Positions 8,236 through 17,217 of a stretch of DNA of 64,000 nucleotides are shown here, piece after piece; positions within the stretch are counted from its first letter, which is position 1; each line of letters begins with the position of its first letter. The position numbers were made by a program, and so were the translations under genes. The stretch is from JAGNNV01 sp031412915. GTDB lineage: Bacteria; Acidobacteriota; Vicinamibacteria; Fen-336; JAGNNV01. The stretch spans positions 5,111 through 69,110 of the forward strand of contig JANODX010000134.1 of the NCBI GenBank assembly GCA_031412915.1. The letters run 5' to 3'. The notes under the pieces were generated by a model that was not told the origin of the DNA, did not search any database, and saw only the letters and a program-made list of their open reading frames with translations.

Positions 8236-10275
8236 GTGGAGCTCGTTGCGACCGAGTCGCGTGCGCGGCAGACGCCTTGGGGTGTGGTTCTTGCCATGGG
8301 TGTTTTCTCGGTGCTCGGGGGAGGTGCCGTCGTGCTCGGGCACCGACTCGCGACGTCGGCAGTCATCGACCTGGGACCGACGGATGAAAGTTACGTCCGA
8401 GACTTCCGCGAAATCGAACGCGACGGCCCCCTGTATTTCCGCTGGAGCTCGGCGCCCTCCTCCCGCCTCTTCTTGCCACTTCGATTCTGCGGACCCGGTT
8501 CGCTCCGGCTGCGCGCGCGGCGGCACTTCGTGGAGCCCGCGATCCTGAACGTGTCGGTGAACGGATCTGTGCTGGGCCAGCGGTCGATCCAGGCGAGGAC
8601 AGATCACCCATACGATGTGATTGTATTTCCATTCTCTATAGTTACTTGTAGATCGAATGCTGTTGTATTACTTGAGACCTTGACGGAGAGCAACAAAAGC
8701 CCACTCGGAGTAGCGGTTGATTGGGCCGAGATTCGCTCCTTGAATGGCTTCACCGCGGCCTCTCCGACGATCTTCCGTGGTGCCGCAATCCTGGCGCTCA
8801 TGACACTGGCAGTTGTCGGCCTCGGAGGAGGGGCGGGGGCCATGTTCGCGATGAACGTTGTCCTAGCGAGCCTCATCGCGTTCTCGTTCGCGTCCGACCC
8901 CCTGGCCGGAGAGCGAATCGTGCGGGGAAGTCTGGTTGCCCTCATCCTCACGATGTCAGGTGGGTTTCTGGTCGCCCGATCGACCGGGATGCTCTCGGCC
9001 ACGAGCCGAGCCCGCTTGGCCCTCCTCAGCATCGTTGTGGCGACTCTGGTGTCCCGCGCGGCCTTTCTCCACCCACAGGCTTTCTACCCGGACTATCGGG
9101 TTCACGCTCTTGTTCAGCAAACCTTTCATAGTCAAGGACTTCTGGTATTTCTCGACCGTTTGTTCGAGACTCAGTACGCCAGAAGCCTGGGCCTTCAGCA
9201 ACTTCATGGCAACTGGTATCCGTTCCCATATCCACCAGGGTCGTACGTCGCGGCCGAAGGCGTCCTTCGGCTGTTTGGTCTCGGGCCGCTCGACGCCTCC
9301 ACCATCACGGCTGTTGCCACAGCGTCTTTGATCCCTGTACTGACCATGGCTATCGGTCTCAGTCTGGGCATCGGAGAAGGCGGCAGCCTTCTGGGCGCTT
9401 TCTTCGTGGCGCTCCAACCGCTGTTGATTCGTCGAATGGCGCTCGGCTATTTCCCTGGGCTTGCCGGACAACTCGCGGATGCCGTGGCGGTGCTTCTGAT
9501 GGTGAGGTTCGTCCGAGGCCCGGCGCCCACTCTGAGCCGAGCGGGTCCGGTCGCGCTGGCCCTTCTGGCCGCCTTCCTCACGTACACACAGTCAATTGCT
9601 AACTTTGGGCTGATGGTCTGCGCCCTGCTCGTGATCGAGCTGCTTCGCCGCAGCCCGAACGGAGGCAGAACCGCTGTCTGGTTTGCCTTGATCGCGGCGG
9701 TCTCTCTTTCGCTGTCGGTTGTGGCCTTCTACTCGCGCTACGTCCCGGTTCTGGAAAACGTAGTGAGTCACCGACCCCAGCCGGAGTCCAGCGTGCTCGA
9801 CCGATTGGATCACCTCCGCCGCAACCAGATGGTCAGATCCGAGGGCGCCGAGGGCGAGAATGCGAACGATCCGTACGCCGGTACGACCGTCAATCCCGGT
9901 CGTGGCCTGGCTCGACTGGCGGCGCGTATCTGGAGGTTCAACGGTCCCTTCGGTGTTGCGGTGCTCATCGGCCTGGGTCTCCTTTGGCGCCTGTCCGACG
10001 CGAGAACGCGAAACGCGCTGTTCGCCTGGCTTAGTGTCTGCGTTTCGATCAGCCTCCTGGCGGCGGGGCTTCCCTCCCCCAATTCATTTCAGCACCTTAA
10101 GGACCTTGAATTCGTCACTCCCCTGTTTTCGCTCGCCCTTGGGATCTTCGCCAAGCGTCTGTGGGATCGGAATCCCCTCTTCGCCGCGCTGTTTGCCGGG
10201 GCGTGGCTGATCTTTGCGATCAATTGGTACTCGATTGAACTGGCCGAACGCCTTGTGATTCCCACCGACCTTTAA
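8236..10275 (+). CDS. Large polytopic membrane protein, GT-C glycosyltransferase-like
   Basis: The 679-residue protein begins with a signal-anchor segment (about 15-35), then a soluble, probably periplasmic domain of about 130 residues, followed by some twelve hydrophobic helices. An acidic-aromatic loop after an early helix (FYPDYRVHALVQ) and a later NWYPFPYPPGS segment resemble the periplasmic loops of GT-C enzymes that use polyprenyl-phosphate sugars. No family signature is decisive, so transfer activity is inferred. The start is GTG 8236-8238; ATG 8296 is an alternative that shortens the anchor. It diverges from the SDR gene by 48 bases. A short AT-rich stretch lies at 8617-8683. Confidence 0.6.
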   Translation: MELVATESRARQTPWGVVLAMGVFSVLGGGAVVLGHRLATSAVIDLGPTDESYVRDFREIERDGPLYFRWSSAPSSRLFLPLRFCGPGSLRLRARRHFVEPAILNVSVNGSVLGQRSIQARTDHPYDVIVFPFSIVTCRSNAVVLLETLTESNKSPLGVAVDWAEIRSLNGFTAASPTIFRGAAILALMTLAVVGLGGGAGAMFAMNVVLASLIAFSFASDPLAGERIVRGSLVALILTMSGGFLVARSTGMLSATSRARLALLSIVVATLVSRAAFLHPQAFYPDYRVHALVQQTFHSQGLLVFLDRLFETQYARSLGLQQLHGNWYPFPYPPGSYVAAEGVLRLFGLGPLDASTITAVATASLIPVLTMAIGLSLGIGEGGSLLGAFFVALQPLLIRRMALGYFPGLAGQLADAVAVLLMVRFVRGPAPTLSRAGPVALALLAAFLTYTQSIANFGLMVCALLVIELLRRSPNGGRTAVWFALIAAVSLSLSVVAFYSRYVPVLENVVSHRPQPESSVLDRLDHLRRNQMVRSEGAEGENANDPYAGTTVNPGRGLARLAARIWRFNGPFGVAVLIGLGLLWRLSDARTRNALFAWLSVCVSISLLAAGLPSPNSFQHLKDLEFVTPLFSLALGIFAKRLWDRNPLFAALFAGAWLIFAINWYSIELAERLVIPTDL

Positions 10276-10305
10276 GGAGCCCCCGCCGCAGTCGAAGCGG
10301 CTCCT
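10275..10305. terminator. Possible bidirectional hairpin terminator
   Basis: AGGAGCC (10275-10281) and GGCTCCT (10299-10305) form a perfect 7-bp stem between the convergent stops of the membrane protein and parB, overlapping both gene ends. There is no strong T-run on either side, so intrinsic termination is only suggested. Confidence 0.4.
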
Positions 10306-11170
10306 AGGATCGTGTTCCGATCGTCTTCGGGTCCTTCGAGGCGATCTCGCGAGTGAGTTCTTCAAGGGTAGCGATGATGTCGCTCTTGGACACCTCGGAT
10401 CTCCCGAACTTAAGGGAAAGTGAGAGTCCTCGTTCGCGACCGGTTCGGTACGTGAAGACGAAGTTTCGTGGCCGGCCCTTGCGGTCTGGAACCGCCTTTA
10501 TCAAGCGTCGCGCCTCGGCCCGAGTGGGGCTGGCGTGCGTACTCTGCAATGTCGCGATGAACGCGACCATTTTGTCAGGCGTCTGCTGCCTAACTACTTG
10601 AATAAGGACTGATTTAGAGGAAATGTCGGCCAGCCGACACAGCTCCCGAACTCGATCCGGCATGGCTGAGAGAGTTAGCGTTTCGGTAACCGTGGTTCGA
10701 CTCTTCCCCAGTTTCTGTGCCATCATCTCGTGCGTGTAGCTATGAGCCTCCGCGAGAACTCTCAAGCCGTCGGCTTCCTCGAAGGCGGTGAGATCCTTAC
10801 GCTGCAGATTCTCAATCAGAGCGATCTCCATCGCCTCCGGATCCGAAAGCTCTTTCACCACGCAGGGGATCTCGGGGAGTCCTGCCTCGACTGCGGCCCG
10901 ATACCGTCTTTCTCCCGCCACGATCTCAAATCGGGATTCCTTGCGACGCACGAGAATCGGTTCCAAGATGCCCTTTTCCAGGACGGAAGCGGTCAATTCG
11001 GACAGGTCCCCCACATTCTGGCGAGGTTGATTCGGATTGGGATCGATGTCCTCGATCGGTATTGATTGGCCGATTGGTGAGCCCGCAGCGCGGCCAAGCT
11101 GATCCACGAAATGGCTGTCGTGCCTCATTCGAAGAGACGAAGGAAGCCCGACTCTCTTGACGTTAGACAC
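10304..11170 (-). CDS. parB: ParB/Spo0J chromosome-partition protein
   Basis: ParB binds parS sites and loads a CTP-dependent sliding clamp for chromosome segregation. The N-terminal CTP-binding domain shows the conserved GERRYRAA box (about 95-102) and ENLQRKDL (about 128-135). The central KorB/Spo0J helix-turn-helix is seen in QKLGKSRTTVTETLTL. The C-terminal dimer region is about 60 residues. The GTG start (11168-11170) overlaps the parA stop by 8 bases, so the two genes are translationally coupled. No clear 16-bp parS palindrome was found nearby. Confidence 0.93.
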   Translation of the reverse strand: MSNVKRVGLPSSLRMRHDSHFVDQLGRAAGSPIGQSIPIEDIDPNPNQPRQNVGDLSELTASVLEKGILEPILVRRKESRFEIVAGERRYRAAVEAGLPEIPCVVKELSDPEAMEIALIENLQRKDLTAFEEADGLRVLAEAHSYTHEMMAQKLGKSRTTVTETLTLSAMPDRVRELCRLADISSKSVLIQVVRQQTPDKMVAFIATLQSTHASPTRAEARRLIKAVPDRKGRPRNFVFTYRTGRERGLSLSLKFGRSEVSKSDIIATLEELTREIASKDPKTIGTRS

Positions 11171-11918
11171 GTTCGATCACCTCTTCGCAAAGCTTGTAAT
11201 ACTCGAGGGCACCGCTGGATTGAGGCGCGAACGTAAAGATCGATTCCCTATGCGCCGGGCTCTCCTCGAGGCGGATGCTCTTCGTGATGGTGGTCTTGAA
11301 GACCTTGGCGCCGAACAATTCGACGATCGCTTTTTGGACGTCCCGTGCGAGAGTCGTCCGCTTGTCGTGCATCGTGATAACCGCGCCAAGGAGCTTCAGG
11401 GCGGGATTGGGGCGGGCGCGGATCTTCTCCACCGTCTCGAGCAGATCCTCGGTCCCTTCGAGGGCGAAGTAGCTGGACTGCACGGGGACCAGAACGTGGC
11501 TTGAAGCCACCAGGGCGTTCGCGGTGATGATGCCCAGCGTCGGGGGTGTGTCGATCACGATGAAGTCGTACTTCTTCTCACAGGCATCGAGCGCATCGCG
11601 CAGTTTGAAATGCCCTTCGAGCTCGCCGATCAACTTATTCTCCGCCTTCGCCAGGGAGATCCGCGCGGGGGCGATATCGAGGCCCTGGACCGGCGTTGGT
11701 CGAACGATGTCGGTCAGCAGCTTCTCGCCCATCAGCACATCGTAGGTAGACCTCTCCACCGTCTCGAGATCCAGATAACTCATCGACGAGTTCGCCTGAG
11801 GGTCCAGGTCGATCAAGAGCGTTCGCTTTCCGCGCATAGCCAGGGCGGCTGACAAGTTGATGGCAGTCGTGGTCTTCCCTACGCCGCCCTTCTGATTCGT
11901 AATCGCTAGAACGATCAT
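11163..11918 (-). CDS. parA: ParA/Soj partition ATPase
   Basis: This is a Walker-type ATPase that forms the DNA-bound gradient pulling ParB-parS complexes. The deviant Walker A motif NQKGGVGKTTT lies at residues 8-18, the A' motif LLIDLDPQAN at about 34-43 and the Walker B IVIDTPP at about 119-125. Its 251 residues lack the N-terminal HTH of plasmid ParA Ia types, consistent with a chromosomal Soj type. It is the upstream gene of the parAB pair and ends inside the parB start. Confidence 0.94.
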   Translation of the reverse strand: MIVLAITNQKGGVGKTTTAINLSAALAMRGKRTLLIDLDPQANSSMSYLDLETVERSTYDVLMGEKLLTDIVRPTPVQGLDIAPARISLAKAENKLIGELEGHFKLRDALDACEKKYDFIVIDTPPTLGIITANALVASSHVLVPVQSSYFALEGTEDLLETVEKIRARPNPALKLLGAVITMHDKRTTLARDVQKAIVELFGAKVFKTTITKSIRLEESPAHRESIFTFAPQSSGALEYYKLCEEVIERV

Positions 11919-12000
11919 GTTGTGCGCTGATCTTAGGAACGATTCCTCGTGGGGTCAACGGGCGAACAGGACGAGAGTGACGGATCTCTCGATCGGCGCC

Positions 12001-13380
12001 TTAGGCCCCGGTGGGACGAGCGGTGATTTCGGCCTCCAACGAAGAGGGGTTCCGCGAGTTCGTCAGCCCTTGCACTTCGCCTCGCAGGGAATTCGGGAAC
12101 GCTTCGCGGATGAGCACATCAACGCGCATTCCCGCAGCGAGCGTGGTCGTTGCCGGAACCGCGAAATGCACGAGTCGGAAATGCGGCGTGCGCCCCCGCC
12201 CTTCCCCATCGGCAAGCTCCTCGATGAGAACGGGCTCCAAGCCGCCGATCAGAAGTTGGTTGCGGAGCCGCTGTTGCCGCTGCTGTTGCTCGTTGAGGAC
12301 TTTGAAGCGACGCTTCTTTTCCAACTCGGGTACGTCATCAACTCTTCGATTCGCGGTGGTTCCCGGACGCGGCGAATAGAGGAACACGAAAAGACCGTCG
12401 AATTCGGCGGCGCGAACGAGGCGGCAGGTGGCCTCAAAGTCATCCTCCGTCTCCCCGGGATAGCCCACGATCACATCAGACGTGAGTGCGAGATCTCCGC
12501 GATGGGCCCGAAGCAGGGCGACCCGATCCAGATACTCGCGGGCCGTGTACCCTCGCCGCATGTCGGCCAGAATGCCGTCGGCTCCGGATTGAACGGGAAG
12601 GTGAAGATAGGGGGCAAGTCGTGGCAACTCGGCAAAGCTCCCGGCGAACTTCGCGTCGACATGCTCGGGATGCGAAGTGGTGAAACGAAGCCGCCAGAGC
12701 CGATCATCCGAATCGTGGATCAGCCGGAGGAGATCCGGGAAGTCGGTATCGCCAAACCGATACGCATTCACGGTCTGACCTAGAAGCATGACTTCATGGT
12801 ATCCGCGCGAAACCAGGCTTTGTACCTCGTCCAGGATGCTCTGTGGTGACCGGCACACTTCCTTCCCCCGGGTTCTTGGCACGACGCAGAAACTGCAGAC
12901 ATGGTTGCAGCCCTCGACCACAGTGACATACGCCCGTGTGGCGCTGGAGTGGGCCACCCGACTGAAGGGGATTTCGAACGCATCCGCCTTGCTGTCCAGC
13001 GCGAACCGGGGCTCGCCCGACTCCCGCGCCTCATCCAGGAGCCTCGGAAGGTCGCCCAGATTGTGCGTTCCGACCAGGACGTCGACCAAAGGAGCCCGCT
13101 CGATGATGTCCGTCCCTTGGAGCTGCGCTACGCATCCACCCACCGCAATCTTGAGGGACGGATTGCGCTTCTTCAGGCCCTTGTACCTTCCCACAGCGTG
13201 AAAGAGCTTCTCGGCAGCCCGTTCGCGCACCGCGCAGGTGTTGACGAAAACGACGTCGGCGCCCTCGGCAGAGTCGGCCTGCTCCATACCTGAGGCCTCA
13301 AGGAGGCCGGCAGCCTTCTCCGAGTCGTTCACGTTCATCTGGCAGCCGAACGTTTCGATGAAGTATTTGCTGCCTGGCAC
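12001..13380 (-). CDS. miaB: MiaB tRNA-2-methylthio-N6-dimethylallyladenosine synthase
   Basis: This radical-SAM methylthiotransferase modifies A37 of tRNAs reading UNN codons. The N-terminal MTTase domain has its three cluster cysteines in FGCQMN, NTCAVRE and GGCVAQ. The radical SAM motif is GCNHVCSFCVVPRTRG (CxxxCxxC). The C-terminal TRAM-type segment is present but shorter and more divergent than usual. The GTG start at 13378-13380 is supported by a good GGAGG ribosome-binding site about ten bases upstream. RimO, a paralog, is encoded elsewhere in the window (51844-53187), so both enzymes are present. Confidence 0.93.
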   Translation of the reverse strand: MPGSKYFIETFGCQMNVNDSEKAAGLLEASGMEQADSAEGADVVFVNTCAVRERAAEKLFHAVGRYKGLKKRNPSLKIAVGGCVAQLQGTDIIERAPLVDVLVGTHNLGDLPRLLDEARESGEPRFALDSKADAFEIPFSRVAHSSATRAYVTVVEGCNHVCSFCVVPRTRGKEVCRSPQSILDEVQSLVSRGYHEVMLLGQTVNAYRFGDTDFPDLLRLIHDSDDRLWRLRFTTSHPEHVDAKFAGSFAELPRLAPYLHLPVQSGADGILADMRRGYTAREYLDRVALLRAHRGDLALTSDVIVGYPGETEDDFEATCRLVRAAEFDGLFVFLYSPRPGTTANRRVDDVPELEKKRRFKVLNEQQQRQQRLRNQLLIGGLEPVLIEELADGEGRGRTPHFRLVHFAVPATTTLAAGMRVDVLIREAFPNSLRGEVQGLTNSRNPSSLEAEITARPTGA

Positions 13381-13396
13381 TGTGTGTCTCCCTCCG

Positions 13397-15106
13397 CTAG
13401 GAACGCGCGCTCGACTCGATTCGTCTGACCCGTCCGATCAGCTCCTCCGCATTCTTCTCTGCTGAACCGGTCACCACTTCGCCGGCCAGCATGCGGGCAA
13501 CTTCTCGGACCCGGTCACGGCCGGCAACCTCCCGCACCTCTGTCACGGTCCGGCCACGAACCACTCGCTTTTCAACCAAATAATGGCGATCGGCGAATGC
13601 GGAGATCTGGGCGAGATGGGTTACGCACAGGACCTGCCGGCCGCTGGCCACACGGGCCAACCGGCGGCCCACCGCTTCGGCGACCGCTCCTCCAATGCCT
13701 GCGTCGACCTCATCAAAGACTACCGCCCCCGAAGGGTGGGCATTGAGAAGGGACTGCAAGGCAAGCAGCGCGCGAGACAACTCGCCACCGGAGGCCACGG
13801 ATTTGAGAGGCTTCAGATCCTCCCCGGGATTCGCGGAGAGAAAGAACTCCCCCACCTCAAGGCCGTGAGATCTCCAGTCGAACTCGGAGGTCAGCGAGCG
13901 GGGCTCGAAGCGCACCTCGAAGCGACATTGCGCCATGGCCAAGTCCTTGAGTTCCGCGGCCACCTCTTTTTGAAGCCTGCCCGCGGAGCTTCGGCGCTCA
14001 TTTGACAGCTTGGCAGCCGAGTCTGCAAAGGCGGCCCAGGCGGAGGAGGAAGCAGCAACAAGGCGCCTCTCCCCCGCTTCCGGGTCGTCGATCGACTCAA
14101 GTGTGGCTTCAGATTCCTTAAGGAAAAGCAATATTCCATCAATGTTTGAGCCGTATTTCCTCTTAAGTCGCTCAAGGATTGCCAAGCGCGACTCGACTTC
14201 GTCGATTCGCCCGGGCTGCGCATCGAGAGATGCCACGTAGTCGCCAAGCTCAGCCGAAGAGTCGTTCAGGAAGCCAAGCACCTCGCTGTGCCGGCCTGCC
14301 GCCTCCCGCAGCGCCGAGGGGTCGAGGCGCGATATCTCGTCCACGCGCTTCCCGAACGCACGAGCCTTGGCAAGCAGCGAATCATCCGGTCCGTCCTCAC
14401 TCCCGTCAAGAAGTTGCGTGGCTTCACTGGCCAACTCCCCAAGCCGTTCGGCGTTTCGAAGGCGTGAGCGTTCCTCGCGGAGGTCATCCTCCTCGCCGAG
14501 GCGGAGGCTGGCGCGCCGAATCTCGTCCGCCTGGAACTGCAGGGCTTCCCGCTCGCGACCGAACTTCTGGGACCGCTCCCGGAAGTCGTTGACGGCCGAC
14601 TCCGCCGCCCGAGCCTGTGCCAACAGGGCCCGCACACCCTCGGCCTTGGCCTGGAGCCCAGCGAACATGTCGAGAAACGACAGGTGAAAGTCGGCGTTGA
14701 GCAGGGCGTGATGCTGGTGCTGGCCGTGGATCTGAACCAGCACCTGGCCGACACTCTTGAGGCCGGCCAGCGATACGGTGACTCCATTGATCATCGCTCG
14801 ACTGCGGCCCGTGGCCAGGATCTCGCGACGGATCGCCACTTCTCCGTCCGCATCCTCGATCCCAAGCCCCAGGCCCTCGAAATCGAATCCGCGGGGGACA
14901 TCAAAAATGGCCTCGATCGTGCCTTTCTCCTCGCCCGTTCTGACGAGATCGCCATCGGCGCGTTCGCCGCAGACCAAACCCAGCGCGTCTACCACAATGG
15001 ACTTCCCCGCCCCCGTCTCCCCGGTCAGGAGATTGAGGCCGGGACCGAATTCGATCTCGGCCGAGGCGACGATCGCCAGGTTTTCGATGCGCAGAACGCG
15101 AAGCAT
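13397..15106 (-). CDS. recN: DNA repair protein RecN
   Basis: RecN is an SMC-like ATPase acting at double-strand breaks. It has Walker A GETGAGKS (29-36), QIHGQHQHHALL (Q-loop region), a long central coiled coil, the ABC signature SVASGGELSRALLAL and Walker B VVFDEVDAGIGG, ending with CVTHLAQISAFAD. The length, 569 residues, is standard. It lies 16 bases upstream of miaB. Its upstream region contains an 18-bp palindrome (15164-15181) that overlaps a plausible -10 box, a position suited to SOS control. RecN is LexA-regulated in many bacteria. Confidence 0.95.
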   Translation of the reverse strand: MLRVLRIENLAIVASAEIEFGPGLNLLTGETGAGKSIVVDALGLVCGERADGDLVRTGEEKGTIEAIFDVPRGFDFEGLGLGIEDADGEVAIRREILATGRSRAMINGVTVSLAGLKSVGQVLVQIHGQHQHHALLNADFHLSFLDMFAGLQAKAEGVRALLAQARAAESAVNDFRERSQKFGREREALQFQADEIRRASLRLGEEDDLREERSRLRNAERLGELASEATQLLDGSEDGPDDSLLAKARAFGKRVDEISRLDPSALREAAGRHSEVLGFLNDSSAELGDYVASLDAQPGRIDEVESRLAILERLKRKYGSNIDGILLFLKESEATLESIDDPEAGERRLVAASSSAWAAFADSAAKLSNERRSSAGRLQKEVAAELKDLAMAQCRFEVRFEPRSLTSEFDWRSHGLEVGEFFLSANPGEDLKPLKSVASGGELSRALLALQSLLNAHPSGAVVFDEVDAGIGGAVAEAVGRRLARVASGRQVLCVTHLAQISAFADRHYLVEKRVVRGRTVTEVREVAGRDRVREVARMLAGEVVTGSAEKNAEELIGRVRRIESSARS

Positions 15107-15163
15107 AAGAAGGCGCGTGAGGGTAGCATGGAACTCGCCCGGATTCGGGTTCCTTCATTGACG

Positions 15164-15181
15164 CGCACAACATATTGTGCG
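15164..15181. promoter_or_regulatory. 18-bp palindrome (candidate operator) between recN and tolQ
   Basis: CGCACAA-CATA-TTGTGCG is a perfect 7-4-7 inverted repeat 58 bases upstream of the recN start and 29 bases upstream of tolQ. On the recN strand, TTGGCG followed after 17 bases by AATATG could be -35 and -10, and the palindrome would cover the -10. This is the geometry of a repressor site, for example a lineage-specific LexA box. The identity of the regulator is inference. Confidence 0.5.
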
Positions 15182-15209
15182 ATTCTGAGAGGTCGCCAAC
15201 ACTATACAG

Positions 15210-15929
15210 ATGATGATCCCTTTCTTGCTGGCCCAAAGCGGCGCAGTCAACGCCTTTGGTGGGGGTGTTCTGGGTTTCCTGAAACACTCCGGACCCACCG
15301 CGATCGCCGTCATCGTCGTTCTCCTCGTCTTCTCCTTCGTTTCCTTCGGGATAATTCTGAACAAGTGGACCACGCTCGCTCGCGCCGACCGTGAGTCCAG
15401 GCGGTTTCTGGACGTCTTCAGGAAGAGTCAGAAATTCTCCGAGGTGAACGCCGTGGCCAATCAGCTCATCCATTCCCCGCTGGTTGGGATGTTCCAAGCC
15501 GGCTATCAGGAGATCAACCAGCAGGTCCGTCCGGCACCTGGGGGGGGAACACAGCGACCGGCTATCAAGAGCCTTGACGCAGTGTCACGCGCCTTGGCTC
15601 GGGCAGCCTCCATTGAGGAGACCCGCCTTGAAAAGCGCCTCAGCTTCCTGGCCAGCACGGCCAGCGTCTCCCCGTTCATTGGCCTTTTCGGAACAGTCTG
15701 GGGAATCATGAACGCCTTCGCGGAAATCGGCCGCCAGGGTTCAGCGAATCTTGCGATCGTGGCCCCCGGTATCTCCGAAGCCTTGATCACAACCGCCGCC
15801 GGTCTTTTCGCAGCGATCCCGGCCGCGCTCTTCTTCAACTACTTTTCCGATCGCGTAAAGGCTCTCTCGGCCACCATGGACGACTTCGCAATGGAGTTCA
15901 TCAGCATGGTCGAACGGAACTTCACCTAG
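15210..15929 (+). CDS. tolQ: TolQ/ExbB proton-channel subunit
   Basis: It is the inner-membrane subunit of the Tol energy-transducing motor, using proton flow with TolR to drive TolA. The 239-residue protein has a first membrane segment at about 28-50, a cytoplasmic loop and two C-terminal membrane segments. The conserved FIGLFGTVWGIMNAF and APGISEALITTAAGL blocks are clear. Start is ATG 15210 or the next codon (ATGATG). The following order tolR-tolA-tolB-cpoB supports TolQ rather than ExbB. Confidence 0.92.
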   Translation: MMIPFLLAQSGAVNAFGGGVLGFLKHSGPTAIAVIVVLLVFSFVSFGIILNKWTTLARADRESRRFLDVFRKSQKFSEVNAVANQLIHSPLVGMFQAGYQEINQQVRPAPGGGTQRPAIKSLDAVSRALARAASIEETRLEKRLSFLASTASVSPFIGLFGTVWGIMNAFAEIGRQGSANLAIVAPGISEALITTAAGLFAAIPAALFFNYFSDRVKALSATMDDFAMEFISMVERNFT

Positions 15930-15940
15930 GGCGAGCGGCG

Positions 15941-16414
15941 ATGGCGGGCTTCAATTCTTCAGGGGGCGATCCGGGCGGCCGGGCGGCGGTGTCGGGCTAC
16001 CTCGCCTTCCGCCGCAAGCGACCGCGCAGAAGCATCGGCGAGATAAACGTGACCCCTCTCGTGGACGTCGTTTTGGTCTTGCTCCTCGTCTTCATGGTAA
16101 CTGCGCCGCTCATGAGCCGAGGCATCGATATCACCCTCCCCACCGCCAATCAAGTTGACGACCAACCCGAGGATCGCTTTACCGTCACCATCAATGCGGA
16201 GGGCCGCGCCTTTCTCGGCCAGCAGCCTCTGGCTCTTCCTCTGCTTGAAGACCAGATCCGGGCAATCATGGCGGGCCGGCCCACCCGGGTCGTATACCTC
16301 CGCGCCGATCAGAGCGTCCGCTACGGCAAAGTCATCGAGGTCGTCGACCTTTTGAAGCGCTGCGGCGTCGAACGCATTGGGTTCGCCTATGAAACGCCCA
16401 AAGAGGCCTCGTGA
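15941..16414 (+). CDS. tolR: TolR/ExbD biopolymer transport protein
   Basis: This is the partner of TolQ in the proton channel, anchored by one membrane helix (about 43-62) with a periplasmic domain behind. The family signature INVTPLVDVVLVLLLVFMV carries the proton-relay Asp at about residue 43. The C-terminal half has the TolR-like D-Q-S-V-R-Y-G-K-V-I-E-V segment. It lies 11 bases after tolQ and overlaps the tolA GTG start by GTGA. Confidence 0.92.
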   Translation: MAGFNSSGGDPGGRAAVSGYLAFRRKRPRRSIGEINVTPLVDVVLVLLLVFMVTAPLMSRGIDITLPTANQVDDQPEDRFTVTINAEGRAFLGQQPLALPLLEDQIRAIMAGRPTRVVYLRADQSVRYGKVIEVVDLLKRCGVERIGFAYETPKEAS

Positions 16415-17217
16415 ACGATCCGGTGCTGCGCGTCCTGGTGTCCCGGCAATCCCTCATCGACGAGGGGTACCCCAAGAGCCTTCTTCTCTCAGGCGCCGCT
16501 CACGCCACGTCCTTCTTCGCGGTCATGATTCTGGCCCTGCTGAGTCCGAAGCCACCGATTATCAACGTCATCGATGGCTTCGCCATTCCCCTGCCGCGGG
16601 GCGGGGCAATGCCCCGTAACGCGGAGCCCGCAGAGGCCACTGAAGAAGCCGCCCCGGCCGCGCCGGTCGAGGTCCTCAAGCCGGTCTCGGAGGCGCCCGC
16701 CCCCGTTAAACTGATCAGACCGGAACAGGTCGCCCCCAGGAAGGGCCTCCCTCCGGTCGACCTAAAGCGCAGCGTCAGGGAGCCGAGGAAACCCGAGTCT
16801 CGCGAGATCGCTACGGAGAGGCTCGCACCCCAGCCGCCGAGGAATGCGACGGCGCACGCGTCAGGGGCAGGGAATGCGGCCAGTGGGCTCGATTTCACCG
16901 CCCAGACCCCGGGCGTCATCAATGGCGTCAGCGGTCCGGCTGGCCCGCTTGGCTTCTACCTGGCCGCGGCTCAGAACAAGATCTGGGCCACCTGGTCTCG
17001 TCAGATTCGGCCTGATTTTTCTGGCAATGTGAAGGTCGCCTTCACCATTCACCGAGACGGGTCGGTCGATCAGGTCGAGGTGATCGAGTCGTCTGGAGCC
17101 TCGGCTCTGGACCGGCTCGCCGAACGCGCCGTCCTCAGCACTCAGCTCGGCCCGCTGCCCAACGCCTACGAAAAGGAAACACTGGTGGTCCATGCGAATT
17201 TCAAGCCCATTTCTTAG
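16411..17217 (+). CDS. tolA: TolA-like TonB-family protein
   Basis: This 268-residue protein spans the periplasm to couple TolQR to the outer membrane. There is one N-terminal membrane helix (about 24-46), a Pro/Ala/Glu/Lys-rich linker (50-150) much shorter than the E. coli TolA helix, and a C-terminal TonB/TolA domain (WSRQIRPDFSGNVKVAFTIHRDGSVDQVEV region). The GTG start at 16411 overlaps the tolR stop. Position between tolR and tolB identifies the role, although by sequence it is closer to generic TonB proteins. Confidence 0.85.
   Translation: MNDPVLRVLVSRQSLIDEGYPKSLLLSGAAHATSFFAVMILALLSPKPPIINVIDGFAIPLPRGGAMPRNAEPAEATEEAAPAAPVEVLKPVSEAPAPVKLIRPEQVAPRKGLPPVDLKRSVREPRKPESREIATERLAPQPPRNATAHASGAGNAASGLDFTAQTPGVINGVSGPAGPLGFYLAAAQNKIWATWSRQIRPDFSGNVKVAFTIHRDGSVDQVEVIESSGASALDRLAERAVLSTQLGPLPNAYEKETLVVHANFKPIS

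Noticed and set aside
11940..11962. Possible parS-like site near parA
   Set aside because: The sequence around CTCGTGG is not palindromic and differs from the parS consensus at several positions on each arm.
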